Shown here in pieces: positions 1-7,859 of a stretch of 64,000 nt of DNA (within the stretch, counting starts at the first letter, position 1; each line of letters opens with the position of its first letter). The DNA comes from Pseudomonas frederiksbergensis (lineage in GTDB: Bacteria > Pseudomonadota > Gammaproteobacteria > Pseudomonadales > Pseudomonadaceae), in the NCBI RefSeq assembly GCF_003732705.1, contig NZ_MOBR01000019.1, forward strand, positions 1-64,000, given 5' to 3'. Below the pieces are notes generated by a model. The model saw only the letters and a list, made by a program, of their open reading frames with translations, was not told the origin of the DNA and ran no database searches. Both the position numbers and the translations under genes were made by a program.

Positions 1-32
1 CAGGTCAGTCAGCGATGATGTCGACTGACCGA

Positions 33-63
33 CCGCCTTCGCGGGCAAGCCTCGCTCCTACAG
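33..63. repeat. Single REP element
   Basis: This contains the string GCGGGCAAGCCTCGCTCCTA, the reverse form of the TAGGAGCGAGGCTTGCCCGC repeat that recurs at 39664, 49365 and 53229. Only one arm is inside the window; its partner, if any, lies to the left of base 1. It is extragenic and likely forms a short hairpin when paired. Confidence 0.8.
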
Positions 64-102
64 GTATTAGAACTCCCTCCGTTTATTCCAAAACAGCCTT
101 AC

Positions 103-124
103 CTACTGTTATTTCTGACAGTAG
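103..124. promoter_or_regulatory. Dyad element (copy a) upstream of orphan gene
   Basis: The core CTGTTATTTCTGACAG (106-121) is flanked by CTA and TAG, giving 7-bp inverted arms (CTACTGT / ACAGTAG). It lies 65 bp before the ATG at 190. A near-identical core occurs upstream of three other orphan genes in this window. A weak -10-like CTATCTA lies at 140-146. The site is inferred to be a transcription-factor operator; the factor is unknown. Confidence 0.6.
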
Positions 125-189
125 AACCTTTAGAAACCTCTATCTAACGTAAGTGGGCACTAACCCACTTTCTATTAGAGGAACTTCTC

Positions 190-597
190 ATGTCCGACAC
201 CCCCCTCCGTATCAACCCTAACGATTTAGAAAATGCCGTGCCTGCGACAGGTACGTTGAGTGCTCAAGTACCAGACGAAGAGAAATTCGAGGCCACCGGT
301 ATTTATCACGGCAACCACTGGATAGTCGGAAACAAGGATGATTCAAACGATTCCTTCGTCGTGCTTAGCTATCCTGAACATGCCGAGGAGGGTCTAAACA
401 AATTCACTTATAACAAGGGCTCCCCGATGTATCGCATCGTTTGGCAGTTTCGGCTGAACGGACTTACAAGAGACGCAGAAACCGGGACTCTTAATATCAC
501 AATCAATAGCCCCCTCAAGCAGTACTCTGGGGACTTTACCTTCGCACTCGATGACGGCAAAGAACTGAAGGGAAACTTCAATTTCACCAAGCGTTGA
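190..597 (+). CDS. Orphan 135-aa protein, beta-rich, unknown function
   Basis: I do not recognise the family. The protein is 135 aa with no signal peptide or membrane segment, rich in alternating hydrophobic and polar stretches that suggest a small beta-barrel or beta-sandwich. The ATG follows GAGGA with an 8-nt gap, so the start is well supported. The C-terminal third (SGDFTFALDDGKELKGNFNF) resembles the end of the protein encoded at 990-1376 (KGSFSFDFNDGSRATGEFDL), and both have a WQF motif about 40 residues earlier, so the two are probably distant paralogues. Each is a single gene with the same dyad upstream, so they are likely co-regulated. Base composition is lower in GC than neighbouring core genes, which hints at accessory origin. 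Confidence 0.75.
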   Translation: MSDTPLRINPNDLENAVPATGTLSAQVPDEEKFEATGIYHGNHWIVGNKDDSNDSFVVLSYPEHAEEGLNKFTYNKGSPMYRIVWQFRLNGLTRDAETGTLNITINSPLKQYSGDFTFALDDGKELKGNFNFTKR

Positions 598-600
598 TAA

Positions 601-747
601 ACTTTATTGATAAACAGTCTTGGAAAACTGGCCGTTCAAGCTGGTGTTTTGATCGCGCCCCGCCCTGGGGCGCTATCAGAGGAATTGAAGCTGAGCGCAG
701 AGATTGACTTGCGACCGCCGCCGGCGCCGGTCAAAGAAGAAGAGTAA
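601..747 (+). pseudogene. Possible C-terminal coding remnant
   Basis: The frame running directly on from the double stop of the preceding gene (TGA TAA) reads as plausible protein, including LKLSAEIDLRPPPAPVKEEE before a TAA at 745-747. No usable ATG or GTG with a ribosome-binding site precedes it. It looks like the tail of a gene whose front has been lost. The origin is unknown, and chance cannot be excluded. Confidence 0.3.
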
Positions 748-758
748 GCAGCCCGCCT

Positions 759-810
759 GATCGTTCCCACGCTCTGCGTTCCACTTGGAAGCAGAGCGTC
801 CCCCCGAGGT
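759..810. repeat. Degenerate copy of the GATCGTTCCCACGCTC repeat
   Basis: The string GATCGTTCCCACGCTCTGCG at 759-778 is identical to the left end of the long palindromic element at 40765-40871. Here the inner part (AAGCAGAGCGTCC) and right arm are degraded, so this is a decayed copy. It fills part of the gap between the orphan genes at 190 and 990. Apart from the possible coding remnant and the dyad, nothing else was recognised in that gap. Confidence 0.6.
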
Positions 811-900
811 GCATTTCTGCGAAGACCATTGAAGGAATCGTAACGACCCTTATCGCCACTACCCCTTCTACGACCGAGCAATCATGCAATTTTGGTCTAA

Positions 901-922
901 CTACCTGTTATTTATGACAGTT
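901..922. promoter_or_regulatory. Dyad element (copy b) upstream of orphan gene
   Basis: The core CTGTTATTTATGACAG (905-920) is 15/16 identical to copy a, and the surrounding CTAC and TTAC retain part of the flanking arms. It lies about 70 bp before the ATG at 990. A weak -10-like CTAGTCT follows at 943-949. It is inferred to be an operator for the same unknown factor. Confidence 0.6.
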
Positions 923-989
923 ACGTTCAATCAGAAAAAATCCTAGTCTGACTTTCCACACCGTCAATTAATGCGTGCAGGAGCCAGTC

Positions 990-1376
990 ATGAGAGATTC
1001 AGAAACCAAAGCTTTTCTCTTAACGTTCAGAATGGTAGGCGAGCAGGAAGAGTATCGAGCCGCAGACCCCGCATTTATCTATGGACCTGGAGGGTACATG
1101 ATTGCAGGAGGAGTAGGAGGCGACAGTCGTGCTGGCGTTGCGTTCGGCTTCTCGGCAACGCTGGGGAACGGAACGCATCTAGTCCACTACTACCCCGATA
1201 ATTGGCCGCAGTTGCAATGGCAGTTTACAACCTCCGAGGGCGAATTAAGATTCGCCTCCGGTGGTTCGATGGTTATCGAAACCGACGCAACTATGACTTA
1301 CGCCAAAGGGTCATTCAGTTTCGATTTCAACGATGGCAGCAGGGCAACGGGCGAGTTTGATTTGATCAGACCTTGA
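990..1376 (+). CDS. Orphan 128-aa protein, distant paralogue of the 190-597 product
   Basis: The function is not recognised. ATG 990 is chosen because GCAGGAG ends 6 nt before it; an upstream GTG at 975 is in frame but would place that ribosome-binding site inside the coding region. The protein has no signal peptide or membrane helix. Its C-terminus (KGSFSFDFNDGSRATGEFDL) aligns with that of the 190-597 product, as does a WQF motif in the middle, suggesting a duplicated family with a shared small beta fold. It stands alone between the repeat-bearing gap and the REP pair at 1413, with hisC convergent beyond. Regulation is probably through the dyad at 901-922. Confidence 0.7.
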   Translation: MRDSETKAFLLTFRMVGEQEEYRAADPAFIYGPGGYMIAGGVGGDSRAGVAFGFSATLGNGTHLVHYYPDNWPQLQWQFTTSEGELRFASGGSMVIETDATMTYAKGSFSFDFNDGSRATGEFDLIRP

Positions 1377-1412
1377 ACTCTTGAAAACACAGTTTGATGA
1401 TGATCAAACAAT

Positions 1413-1504
1413 GAGGGAGAGAGCCTGCTCACGATGAGGTCGCAACACTCAACATCATCGTTGAGTGTTAAACCGCTATCGCGAGCAGGCTCGCTCCCAC
1501 AGGT
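1413..1504. repeat. Inverted REP pair
   Basis: One arm (GAGGGAGAGAGCCTGCTCACG) is slightly degenerate and the other (GCGAGCAGGCTCGCTCCCAC) is canonical. They point at each other across about 35 bp containing a smaller inverted repeat (CAACACTCAAC...GTTGAGTGTT). The pair lies between convergent genes and could act as the 3' boundary of both the 990 gene and hisC. This is the GTGGGAGCGAGCCTGCTCGCG subfamily. Confidence 0.8.
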
Positions 1505-1515
1505 TTAGTGTTGGT

Positions 1516-2568
1516 TTAGAGGTCGCCGAGGCCGTCGATCAACGCCTGGTTCTGCTCCGGCGTGCCGATGGAGATCCGCAGGAACTGGGCAATCCGCGCC
1601 TGCTTGAAGTGCCGAACGATCACCCCTTGCTCACGCAACTTCGCCGCCAAACCAGCCGCATCGTGCTGCGGGTGCCGCGCGAAGATGAAATTGGCCGCCG
1701 ATGGCAGCACTTCAAAGCCCTTCCCTTGCAGTTGCGCGACAACTTTCTCGCGATTATCGATGACCAATCGGCAGGTCTTGTCGAAGTACTCGCGATCTTC
1801 GAACGCCGCCGCAGCCCCGACATTCGCCAGGCGATCCAGCGGGTAGGAGTTGAAGCTGTTCTTAATCCGCTCCAGGGCCTCGATCAGGTCCGGGTGCCCC
1901 ACCGCCAGGCCGACCCGCAGCCCCGCCAGAGAACGGGATTTGGACAGGGTCTGGGTCACCAGCAGGTTCGGATAACGGTCTACCAGGCTGATCGCGGTTT
2001 CGCCGCCGAAGTCGATATAGGCTTCATCGACTACTACCACCGAATCCGGACTGCCCTTGAGGATTTGCTCAACGGCGTCCAACGCCAACAGGCAACCGGT
2101 CGGCGCGTTCGGGTTCGGGAAAATGATCCCGCCGTTGGGCTTGGCGTAGTCCGCCGGGTTGATCTGGAACTGAGCGTCCAGCGGCACGGCGTCGAAGGCA
2201 ATGCCGTACAACCCGCAGTACACCGGGTAGAAGCTGTAGCTGATATCCGGGAACAACACCGGATTGTCGTGCTGCAACAAGCCGTGAAAGATGTGCGCCA
2301 GGACTTCGTCGGAACCGTTGCCGAGGAACACCTGATTGGCCTTCACGCCGTAGTATGTGGCCACCGCGTTTTTCAGCAGATCGCTGTTCGGGTCCGGATA
2401 CAGGCGCAGGTTGTCGTTCAGTTCGGTCTGCATCGCGGCCAAGGCTTTTGGCGATGGGCCGTACGGGTTTTCGTTGGTGTTGAGCTTCACCAGTTTCGCC
2501 AGTTTCGGCTGCTCACCCGGTACGTAAGGCACCAGATCCTTGACGAACGGGCTCCAGAATTTACTCAT
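1516..2568 (-). CDS. hisC: Histidinol-phosphate aminotransferase
   Basis: A PLP-dependent enzyme that converts imidazole-acetol phosphate to L-histidinol phosphate in cytoplasmic histidine synthesis. The 350-aa length is typical. The N-terminus carries KLNTNENPYGPSP, the hallmark of HisC, and the PLP Lys is about K210 in QTLSKSRSLAGLRVG, with the DEAY aspartate near 181. The start ATG lies 2 bp after the hisD stop on the minus strand, so the two are co-transcribed and probably translationally coupled. It is the last gene of the hisG-hisD-hisC run; the other his genes are not in this window. An inverted REP pair lies directly downstream. Confidence 0.95.
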   Translation of the reverse strand: MSKFWSPFVKDLVPYVPGEQPKLAKLVKLNTNENPYGPSPKALAAMQTELNDNLRLYPDPNSDLLKNAVATYYGVKANQVFLGNGSDEVLAHIFHGLLQHDNPVLFPDISYSFYPVYCGLYGIAFDAVPLDAQFQINPADYAKPNGGIIFPNPNAPTGCLLALDAVEQILKGSPDSVVVVDEAYIDFGGETAISLVDRYPNLLVTQTLSKSRSLAGLRVGLAVGHPDLIEALERIKNSFNSYPLDRLANVGAAAAFEDREYFDKTCRLVIDNREKVVAQLQGKGFEVLPSAANFIFARHPQHDAAGLAAKLREQGVIVRHFKQARIAQFLRISIGTPEQNQALIDGLGDL

Positions 2569-2570
2569 GA

Positions 2571-3896
2571 TCAGTCAACCTTCTTATCGTCAACGATGCG
2601 GTATTCGGCACTGCGGGCGTGGGCGGTCAGGGACTCACCACGGGCCAGCACGGATGCGGTCTTGCCCAGTTCGGAAGCACCCTGCTCAGAGCAGAAGATG
2701 ATCGACGAGCGTTTCTGGAAGTCATACACCCCCAGCGGCGACGAGAAGCGCGCGGTGCCGGAAGTCGGCAACACGTGGTTCGGACCGGCGCAGTAATCAC
2801 CCAGGGCTTCGGAAGTGTGACGGCCCATGAAGATCGCACCGGCGTGGCGGATCTGCGGCAACCAGGCTTGTGGATCGGCGACCGACAATTCCAGGTGCTC
2901 CGGCGCGATGCGGTTGGCCACTTCGATGGCTTGTTCCATGTCGCGCACTTTGATCAGTGCGCCACGGCCGTTGATCGAGGTTTCGATGATCTCGGCCCGC
3001 TCCATGGTCGGCAGCAATTTGCTGATGCTGGCGGCAACCTTGTCGAGGAACTCGGCGTCCGGGCTGACCAGGATCGCCTGGGCGTCTTCGTCGTGCTCGG
3101 CCTGGGAGAACAGGTCCATGGCAATCCAGTCCGGATCGGTCTGGCCATCGCACACCACGAGGATCTCGGAAGGACCTGCAATCATGTCGATGCCGACCTG
3201 GCCAAACACGTGACGCTTGGCGGTGGCGACATAGATGTTGCCCGGGCCGACCACTTTATCGACCTTCGGCACGCTTTCGGTGCCGTAGGCCAGCGCGGCA
3301 ACCGCTTGGGCGCCACCGATGGTGAACACCCGGTCCACGCCGGCGATGCAAGCGGCGGCCAGCACCAGTTCATTGATTTCTCCGCGCGGAGTCGGCACGA
3401 CCATGACCACTTCGGTCACGCCGGCCACCTTGGCCGGAATCGCGTTCATCAGCACCGACGACGGGTACGACGCCTTGCCGCCCGGCACGTACAGGCCGGC
3501 GCGATCCAGCGGCGTGACCTTCTGGCCCAGCACCGTGCCGTCGGCTTCGGTGTAGCTCCAGGAGTCCTGTTTCTGTTTTTCGTGGTAGCTGCGCACCCGG
3601 GCCGCGGCTTTTTCCAACGCTTCGCGCTGAGGCACGGTGATGCGGGTCAGGGCCAGTTCCAGGCGCTCGCGGGGCAGAATCAGGTCGGCCATGGAGGCGA
3701 CTTGCAGGCCATCGAACTTCTGGGTGAATTCCACCAGTGCCGCATCGCCACGCTCACGCACAGCCTTGATGATGTCCAGCACCCGCTGATTGACCGAGTC
3801 GTCAGACACACTTTCCCAGCTCAGCAGATGATCCAGATGATGCGCGAAATCCGGGTCAGCAGCGTTGAGTCGGCGAATTGCAGTCGGTGCGGTCAT
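2571..3896 (-). CDS. hisD: Histidinol dehydrogenase
   Basis: A Zn-dependent enzyme that oxidises L-histidinol to histidine with two NAD+, completing the pathway. The protein is 441 aa, with the family signatures DMIAGPSE, FSQAEHDEDAQA and GPNHVLPTSGTARFSSPLGV that provide Zn and substrate ligands. The frame opens 24 bp further upstream, but the start MTAPTAIRR (3896) is preferred because a GAGG lies 8 nt before it and the length then matches family members. It is between hisG and hisC, on the same strand. Confidence 0.95.
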   Translation of the reverse strand: MTAPTAIRRLNAADPDFAHHLDHLLSWESVSDDSVNQRVLDIIKAVRERGDAALVEFTQKFDGLQVASMADLILPRERLELALTRITVPQREALEKAAARVRSYHEKQKQDSWSYTEADGTVLGQKVTPLDRAGLYVPGGKASYPSSVLMNAIPAKVAGVTEVVMVVPTPRGEINELVLAAACIAGVDRVFTIGGAQAVAALAYGTESVPKVDKVVGPGNIYVATAKRHVFGQVGIDMIAGPSEILVVCDGQTDPDWIAMDLFSQAEHDEDAQAILVSPDAEFLDKVAASISKLLPTMERAEIIETSINGRGALIKVRDMEQAIEVANRIAPEHLELSVADPQAWLPQIRHAGAIFMGRHTSEALGDYCAGPNHVLPTSGTARFSSPLGVYDFQKRSSIIFCSEQGASELGKTASVLARGESLTAHARSAEYRIVDDKKVD

Positions 3897-4020
3897 AGCG
3901 AGAGCCTCATAGGTTGGCAAAAACTCAGGCGCCCGAAGCTACCATTCGATCCGCTTGGGCACCTGAGAATTCTGGCTATGAGGCGGATAGACGGGCGCGA
4001 CTTAACGTCGCGCAGGTGAA

Positions 4021-4656
4021 TCAGCCGCGGTGTCGAGACTCCACTGCCTTGCGCAGGGTGTCGATCAACGCCTGGATACGGGCGTGCTGCATTTTCATCG
4101 AAGCTTTGTTGACGATCAGCCGGGAGCTGATGTCAGCGATGAATTCCTGTGGCTCCAGACCATTGGCCCGCAGCGTGTTGCCGGTGTCGACCACGTCGAT
4201 GATCTTGTCCGCCAGACCGATCAGTGGCGCCAGTTCCATCGAGCCGTAAAGCTTGATGATGTCGACCTGACGGCCCTGCTCGGCGTAGTAACGCTTGGCA
4301 ACGTTGACGAACTTGGTGGCGACGCGCAGACGACCCTTGGGCTCGATGGCGCCGACCTTGCCGGCGGTCATCAATTTGCACAGGGCAATTCGCAGGTCCA
4401 GTGGCTCGTAGAGCCCCTGGCCGCCGTATTCCATCAGCACATCTTTACCGGCGACGCCCAGGTCCGCGGCACCGTGCTCGACATAGGTCGGCACGTCGGT
4501 GGCGCGCACGATCAGCAGACGTACGTCAGGCTGGGTCGTGGGGATGATCAGCTTGCGGCTCTTGTCCGGATTCTCGGTCGGCACGATGCCCGCTTCAGCC
4601 AGAAGCGGCAGGGTGTCGTCAAGGATGCGGCCCTTGGACAGTGCGATGGTCAACAT
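4021..4656 (-). CDS. hisG: ATP phosphoribosyltransferase, short form
   Basis: Catalyses the first step of histidine synthesis, joining ATP and PRPP. At 211 aa it is the short HisG(S) form, which lacks the C-terminal histidine-binding domain. Such enzymes need the regulatory partner HisZ, which is encoded elsewhere and not in this window. The N-terminus MLTIALSKGRILDDTLPLL and the PRPP loop VVDTGNTLRANGL are typical. It is followed by hisD after about 124 bp and preceded by murA. The murA-hisG spacer holds two short hairpins (4718-4736 and 4752-4769) without U-tracts, so read-through from murA is possible. Confidence 0.95.
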   Translation of the reverse strand: MLTIALSKGRILDDTLPLLAEAGIVPTENPDKSRKLIIPTTQPDVRLLIVRATDVPTYVEHGAADLGVAGKDVLMEYGGQGLYEPLDLRIALCKLMTAGKVGAIEPKGRLRVATKFVNVAKRYYAEQGRQVDIIKLYGSMELAPLIGLADKIIDVVDTGNTLRANGLEPQEFIADISSRLIVNKASMKMQHARIQALIDTLRKAVESRHRG

Positions 4657-4781
4657 GGGAAACGTCAGTCCTTATCAAGGTACTCATGCCCGGTCGCAAA
4701 CGGCGCCGGACACACATCGAGCCGGAAACCGGCTCGACTGAACAATTCAACGGGCGCGTCCCTGCGCCCATGCAGCCGGAA

Positions 4782-6047
4782 CTAGCCCGGTACGCGGCGG
4801 ATCTTGGCGCCGAGCATCTGCAGTTTCTCTTCGATGCACTCGTAACCACGGTCGATGTGGTAGATGCGATCGATCAGGGTGTCGCCCTCGGCGATCAACG
4901 CCGAAATCACCAGGCTGGCCGAAGCACGCAGGTCGGTGGCCATGACTGGCGCGCCTTTGAGCTTCTCGGTGCCGGTCACGATGGCAGTGTTGCCTTCGAC
5001 CTGGATCTTGGCACCCATGCGGTGCAGTTCGTACACGTGCATGAAGCGGTTTTCGAAGATCGTCTCGATCACAGCACCGGTGCCTTCGGCAATGGCGTTG
5101 AGGGAGATGAACTGCGCCTGCATGTCGGTCGGAAACGCCGGGTACGGAGCGGTCCGCACGTTGACGGCTTTTGGCCGCTTGCCGTGCATGTTCAGCTCGA
5201 TCCAGTCTTCGCCGCAGGTGATTTCGGCACCCGACTCACGGAGTTTTTCCAGAACGGCTTCGAGGATGGTCGGATCAGTGTCCTTGACCTTCACACGACC
5301 GCCGGTCACGGCAGCCGCCACCAGGTAGGTGCCGGTTTCGATACGGTCCGGCATCACTTTATAGGTGGCCGGGTGCAGACGCTCAACGCCATCAATGGTG
5401 ATGGTGTCGGTGCCGGCGCCGGTGATCTTGGCGCCCATGGCGATCAGGAAGTTCGCCAGGTCGATGACTTCAGGCTCGCGCGCGGCGTTAGCCAGTACGC
5501 TGCGGCCCTTGGCCAAAGCAGCGGCCATCATGATGTTTTCGGTACCGGTCACGCTGACGGTGTCGAAGAAGAAGTGCGCGCCGCGCAAACCGCCTTCTGG
5601 CGCCTTGGCCTTGATGTAGCCGCCTTCGACGTCGATGATCGCGCCCATGGCTTCGAGGCCACGGATGTGCAGGTCAACCGGACGCGAACCGATGGCGCAA
5701 CCGCCAGGCAGTGCCACTTCTGCTTCGCCGAAACGGGCAACCATCGGGCCCAGCACGAGGATCGAGGCACGCATGGTTTTCACCAGTTCGTACGGCGCGA
5801 TCAGGGTCTTGATGGTGCGTGGGTCGATTTCGACGCTGAGCTTCTCGTCGATCACCGGCTCGATGCCCATGCGACCGAACAGCTCGATCATGGTGGTGAT
5901 GTCGTGCAGGTGCGGCAGGTTGGCTACAGTGACCGGGCCATCGCACAGCAAGGTTGCAGCCAGGATCGGCAGGGCAGAGTTCTTTGCCCCGGAGATGCGG
6001 ATTTCGCCATCAAGACGAACGCCGCCAGTAATAATCAATTTATCCAT
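4782..6047 (-). CDS. murA: UDP-N-acetylglucosamine 1-carboxyvinyltransferase
   Basis: Transfers enolpyruvate from PEP to UDP-GlcNAc, the first committed step of peptidoglycan synthesis, and is the fosfomycin target. It is 421 aa, a normal length. The catalytic, fosfomycin-reactive Cys is about C117 in LPGGCAIGSRPVDLH, and the conserved AKNSALP loop sits at residues 21-27. No Asp is seen at the Cys position, so fosfomycin binding should be intact. It lies 22 bp downstream of ibaG and upstream of hisG, a conserved Pseudomonas arrangement. Confidence 0.97.
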   Translation of the reverse strand: MDKLIITGGVRLDGEIRISGAKNSALPILAATLLCDGPVTVANLPHLHDITTMIELFGRMGIEPVIDEKLSVEIDPRTIKTLIAPYELVKTMRASILVLGPMVARFGEAEVALPGGCAIGSRPVDLHIRGLEAMGAIIDVEGGYIKAKAPEGGLRGAHFFFDTVSVTGTENIMMAAALAKGRSVLANAAREPEVIDLANFLIAMGAKITGAGTDTITIDGVERLHPATYKVMPDRIETGTYLVAAAVTGGRVKVKDTDPTILEAVLEKLRESGAEITCGEDWIELNMHGKRPKAVNVRTAPYPAFPTDMQAQFISLNAIAEGTGAVIETIFENRFMHVYELHRMGAKIQVEGNTAIVTGTEKLKGAPVMATDLRASASLVISALIAEGDTLIDRIYHIDRGYECIEEKLQMLGAKIRRVPG

Positions 6048-6069
6048 TAGAATCTCGACGCCCTTGGGC

Positions 6070-6309
6070 TCAGGTGCGCTCGGCCCAGGCCGCGCTGCTG
6101 AAAAATTTCATAGTGACCGCGTGGATGCTGCCATCGGCAATCCATGGGTTCAAATGGGCATAGATGCTTTGCTGACGCTTCACCGGGCTCAACGCCGCCA
6201 GTTCATCGCTAATCACGTTCAGCTGAAAGTTGCAGCCTTCGCCCTCAACTTCTATCAGCGTTCCGGGCAGCTTTTCTTCAAGGAAGCTCTTCACTTCTAC
6301 GGCCTGCAT
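6070..6309 (-). CDS. ibaG: BolA-family protein IbaG
   Basis: A small (79 aa) BolA/IbaG-like protein. The family partners monothiol glutaredoxins in Fe-S handling, and IbaG has been linked to acid response in enterobacteria. The protein starts MQAVEVKSFLEEKLPG; an in-frame GTG-type upstream extension is basic and not family-like, so ATG 6309 is used. The single conserved His of the family sits in SIHAVTMKFF near the end. It lies immediately upstream of murA, the same linkage as in many gammaproteobacteria. Confidence 0.9.
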   Translation of the reverse strand: MQAVEVKSFLEEKLPGTLIEVEGEGCNFQLNVISDELAALSPVKRQQSIYAHLNPWIADGSIHAVTMKFFSSAAWAERT

Positions 6310-6354
6310 GCTCAACCTCAATCGGCGCCCTGTGCGCGCGGGTCGGACATCATA

Positions 6355-6409
6355 CAAAAAAGCCCCGCGCCTGCGAACCCCGCATTCACAGGACTCTGAC
6401 GGGGGGCTT
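6355..6409 (-). terminator. Probable terminator of the mla operon
   Basis: On the minus strand, AAGCCCC (6409-6403) pairs with GGGGCTT (6366-6360), which runs into a T-tract (6360-6356). The loop is long (about 36 nt) and contains a smaller GC-rich hairpin. It separates mlaB from ibaG-murA, so the latter probably have their own promoter. Confidence 0.5.
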
Positions 6410-6424
6410 CTTTATAGATGCCGT

Positions 6425-6730
6425 TTAGGGGTGCGCCAACAGCTCGGTCAGTTCGCTGACCTGAGCGATTTCGCGCATGTCTTCGGGCATTGCGCGAATG
6501 CTGACGGCCTTGCCGGCCGCCTCTGCATCGCGCATGAAGCACAGCAGCAGCGACAAGCCGACACTGCTGGACTTCACCACCGCCGAACAATCAACCACTA
6601 CGGCGGCAGTCTTGCTGGACTTGATCAGCGCCTGCCCTTGCTTGCGCAAGTCCGGGCCGGTGCGGTAGTCCAGCACGCCACTGAGCAGCAACTCGCCGGT
6701 TTCGCTCATGCGAACGGCCGACTCACTCAT
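6425..6730 (-). CDS. mlaB: Mla system STAS-domain protein
   Basis: A 101-aa STAS-domain protein, the small cytoplasmic subunit that binds and regulates the MlaF ATPase of the MlaFEDB phospholipid transporter. The STAS signature is in VVVDCSAVVKSSSVGLSLLLCF (Asp and Ser-Ser near residues 47-56). It overlaps the end of mlaC by 4 bp, consistent with translational coupling, and is the last gene of the mlaFEDCB operon. The assignment rests mainly on operon position plus the STAS pattern. Confidence 0.88.
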   Translation of the reverse strand: MSESAVRMSETGELLLSGVLDYRTGPDLRKQGQALIKSSKTAAVVVDCSAVVKSSSVGLSLLLCFMRDAEAAGKAVSIRAMPEDMREIAQVSELTELLAHP

Positions 6731-7380
6731 TGGGCGGACTTCTTGTCGGCGGACTCAGTAGAGGCCTTGGCCTTGGCGACTTCCCCGGCCCAACCGTTGA
6801 TGGTCTTGTCCAGGTCGTTGCCATTGCGCTGCATCGCGTCAGCGAACTGATCGCGGAACAGCTTGCCGATGTTGATGCCGTTGATGATCACGTTACGCAG
6901 TTTCCACTCGCCATTGATCTTCTCAAGGGTGTAGGAAACCGGATAAACCGCGCCATTGCTGCCCTTGACGGTCATGCCAACGCTGGTGCGGTCGCCCGAC
7001 TCGTCCTTGGCAGGTTCAACGGTGATGCCCTGGTTGTTGTACTCAAGCAAGGCGTTGCCATAGAACTGGAACAGGCCTTTCTTGAAGTTTTCCTGGAAGG
7101 TTTGCATCTGCGCAGGTGTGGCTTTGCGCGAATACTTGACCGTCATGATGCTTTTGGAAATACCTTCGGCATCCACCACAGGCCCGACGATGGTGTTCAG
7201 CGCCGTGTAAAAGTCTGCGGGATCCTGCTTGTACTTCTCTTTATTGGCCGACAAGTCGGCGAGCATCCGGGTCGTGGTGTCCTGAACCAGATCGTGCGCC
7301 GAAGGCGCCGCCACGGCGTTAGCCATCAACGGCAGGGCCGCGAGTAATACCAACAGGCCACGTCGCAAGGTAGAGATCAT
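6727..7380 (-). CDS. mlaC: Phospholipid-binding periplasmic protein MlaC
   Basis: A periplasmic lipid chaperone (217 aa) that shuttles phospholipid between the outer-membrane MlaA complex and inner-membrane MlaFEDB. It has a clear signal peptide (MISTLRRGLLVLLAALPLMANAVAAPSA, cleaved after the Ala-rich end). The body shows the Tol_Tol_Ttg2 family pattern, including YNNQGITVEP and the WKLRNVIINGINIGKLFRDQF stretch near the C-terminus. It lies 11 bp after mlaD. In Pseudomonas this gene is also named ttg2D. Confidence 0.95.
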   Translation of the reverse strand: MISTLRRGLLVLLAALPLMANAVAAPSAHDLVQDTTTRMLADLSANKEKYKQDPADFYTALNTIVGPVVDAEGISKSIMTVKYSRKATPAQMQTFQENFKKGLFQFYGNALLEYNNQGITVEPAKDESGDRTSVGMTVKGSNGAVYPVSYTLEKINGEWKLRNVIINGINIGKLFRDQFADAMQRNGNDLDKTINGWAGEVAKAKASTESADKKSAQ

Positions 7381-7391
7381 TCAAAAGCTCC

Positions 7392-7859
7392 TCATTTGGC
7401 GTCTTTGCTAACGGTATTGAGCAGGAATTTACCGATCAGGTCCTCGAGCACCAGCGATGACTGGGTGTCATGGATGGTTCCACCATCCTTGAGCAAGGCT
7501 TGTTCCCCGCCCACGCTGATACCGATGTACTTCTCGCCCAACAGGCCAGCCGTCAGGATAGATGCAGTGGAGTCAGTCGGCAGATTATCTACGCGCTTTT
7601 CCAGTTGCATGGTCACCCGGCCGGTGAAGCTGTCGCGGTCCAGATCGATCGCCGTGACCTTGCCGATGGTCACACCGGCCATGGTCACTTTAGCTCTGAC
7701 AGTCAAACCGGCGATATTGTCGAAGTACGCATAAAGTTTATACGTTTCGGCGTTTGCGGTCGGGGACAGGCCACTGACTCGCAGTGCAAGCAACAGCAAA
7801 GCCAGGATGCCAGCCAGCAAGAAAAGGCCGACACCGATTTCCAGGGTGCGGTTTTGCAT
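7392..7859 (-). CDS. mlaD: MCE-domain lipid transporter subunit MlaD
   Basis: A single-pass inner-membrane protein (155 aa) whose MCE domain forms a hexameric ring on MlaE and passes lipid between MlaE and MlaC. The N-terminal helix is at residues 7-27 (GVGLFLLAGILALLLLALRV). The MCE core AYFDNIAGLTVRAKVTMAGVTIGKV follows at about 45-70, and LLGEKYIGISVGG at about 105-118. The start codon overlaps the mlaE stop by one base. Also called ttg2C in Pseudomonas. Confidence 0.95.
   Translation of the reverse strand: MQNRTLEIGVGLFLLAGILALLLLALRVSGLSPTANAETYKLYAYFDNIAGLTVRAKVTMAGVTIGKVTAIDLDRDSFTGRVTMQLEKRVDNLPTDSTASILTAGLLGEKYIGISVGGEQALLKDGGTIHDTQSSLVLEDLIGKFLLNTVSKDAK

Noticed and set aside
103..124. 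The dyad as an ordinary LexA box
   Set aside because: It has CTGT-N8-ACAG ends but the centre TATTTCTG is far from the alternating AT of the SOS consensus and is conserved among the four copies. LexA binding remains possible and is listed as a refuting test rather than the preferred reading.
4718..4769. Two hairpins between murA and hisG as a terminator
   Set aside because: Both stems are short (8 and 6 bp) and have no U-tract on the minus strand.
4641..6050. Long plus-strand frame opposite murA
   Set aside because: It mirrors murA almost exactly and has no recognisable motif or ribosome-binding site.
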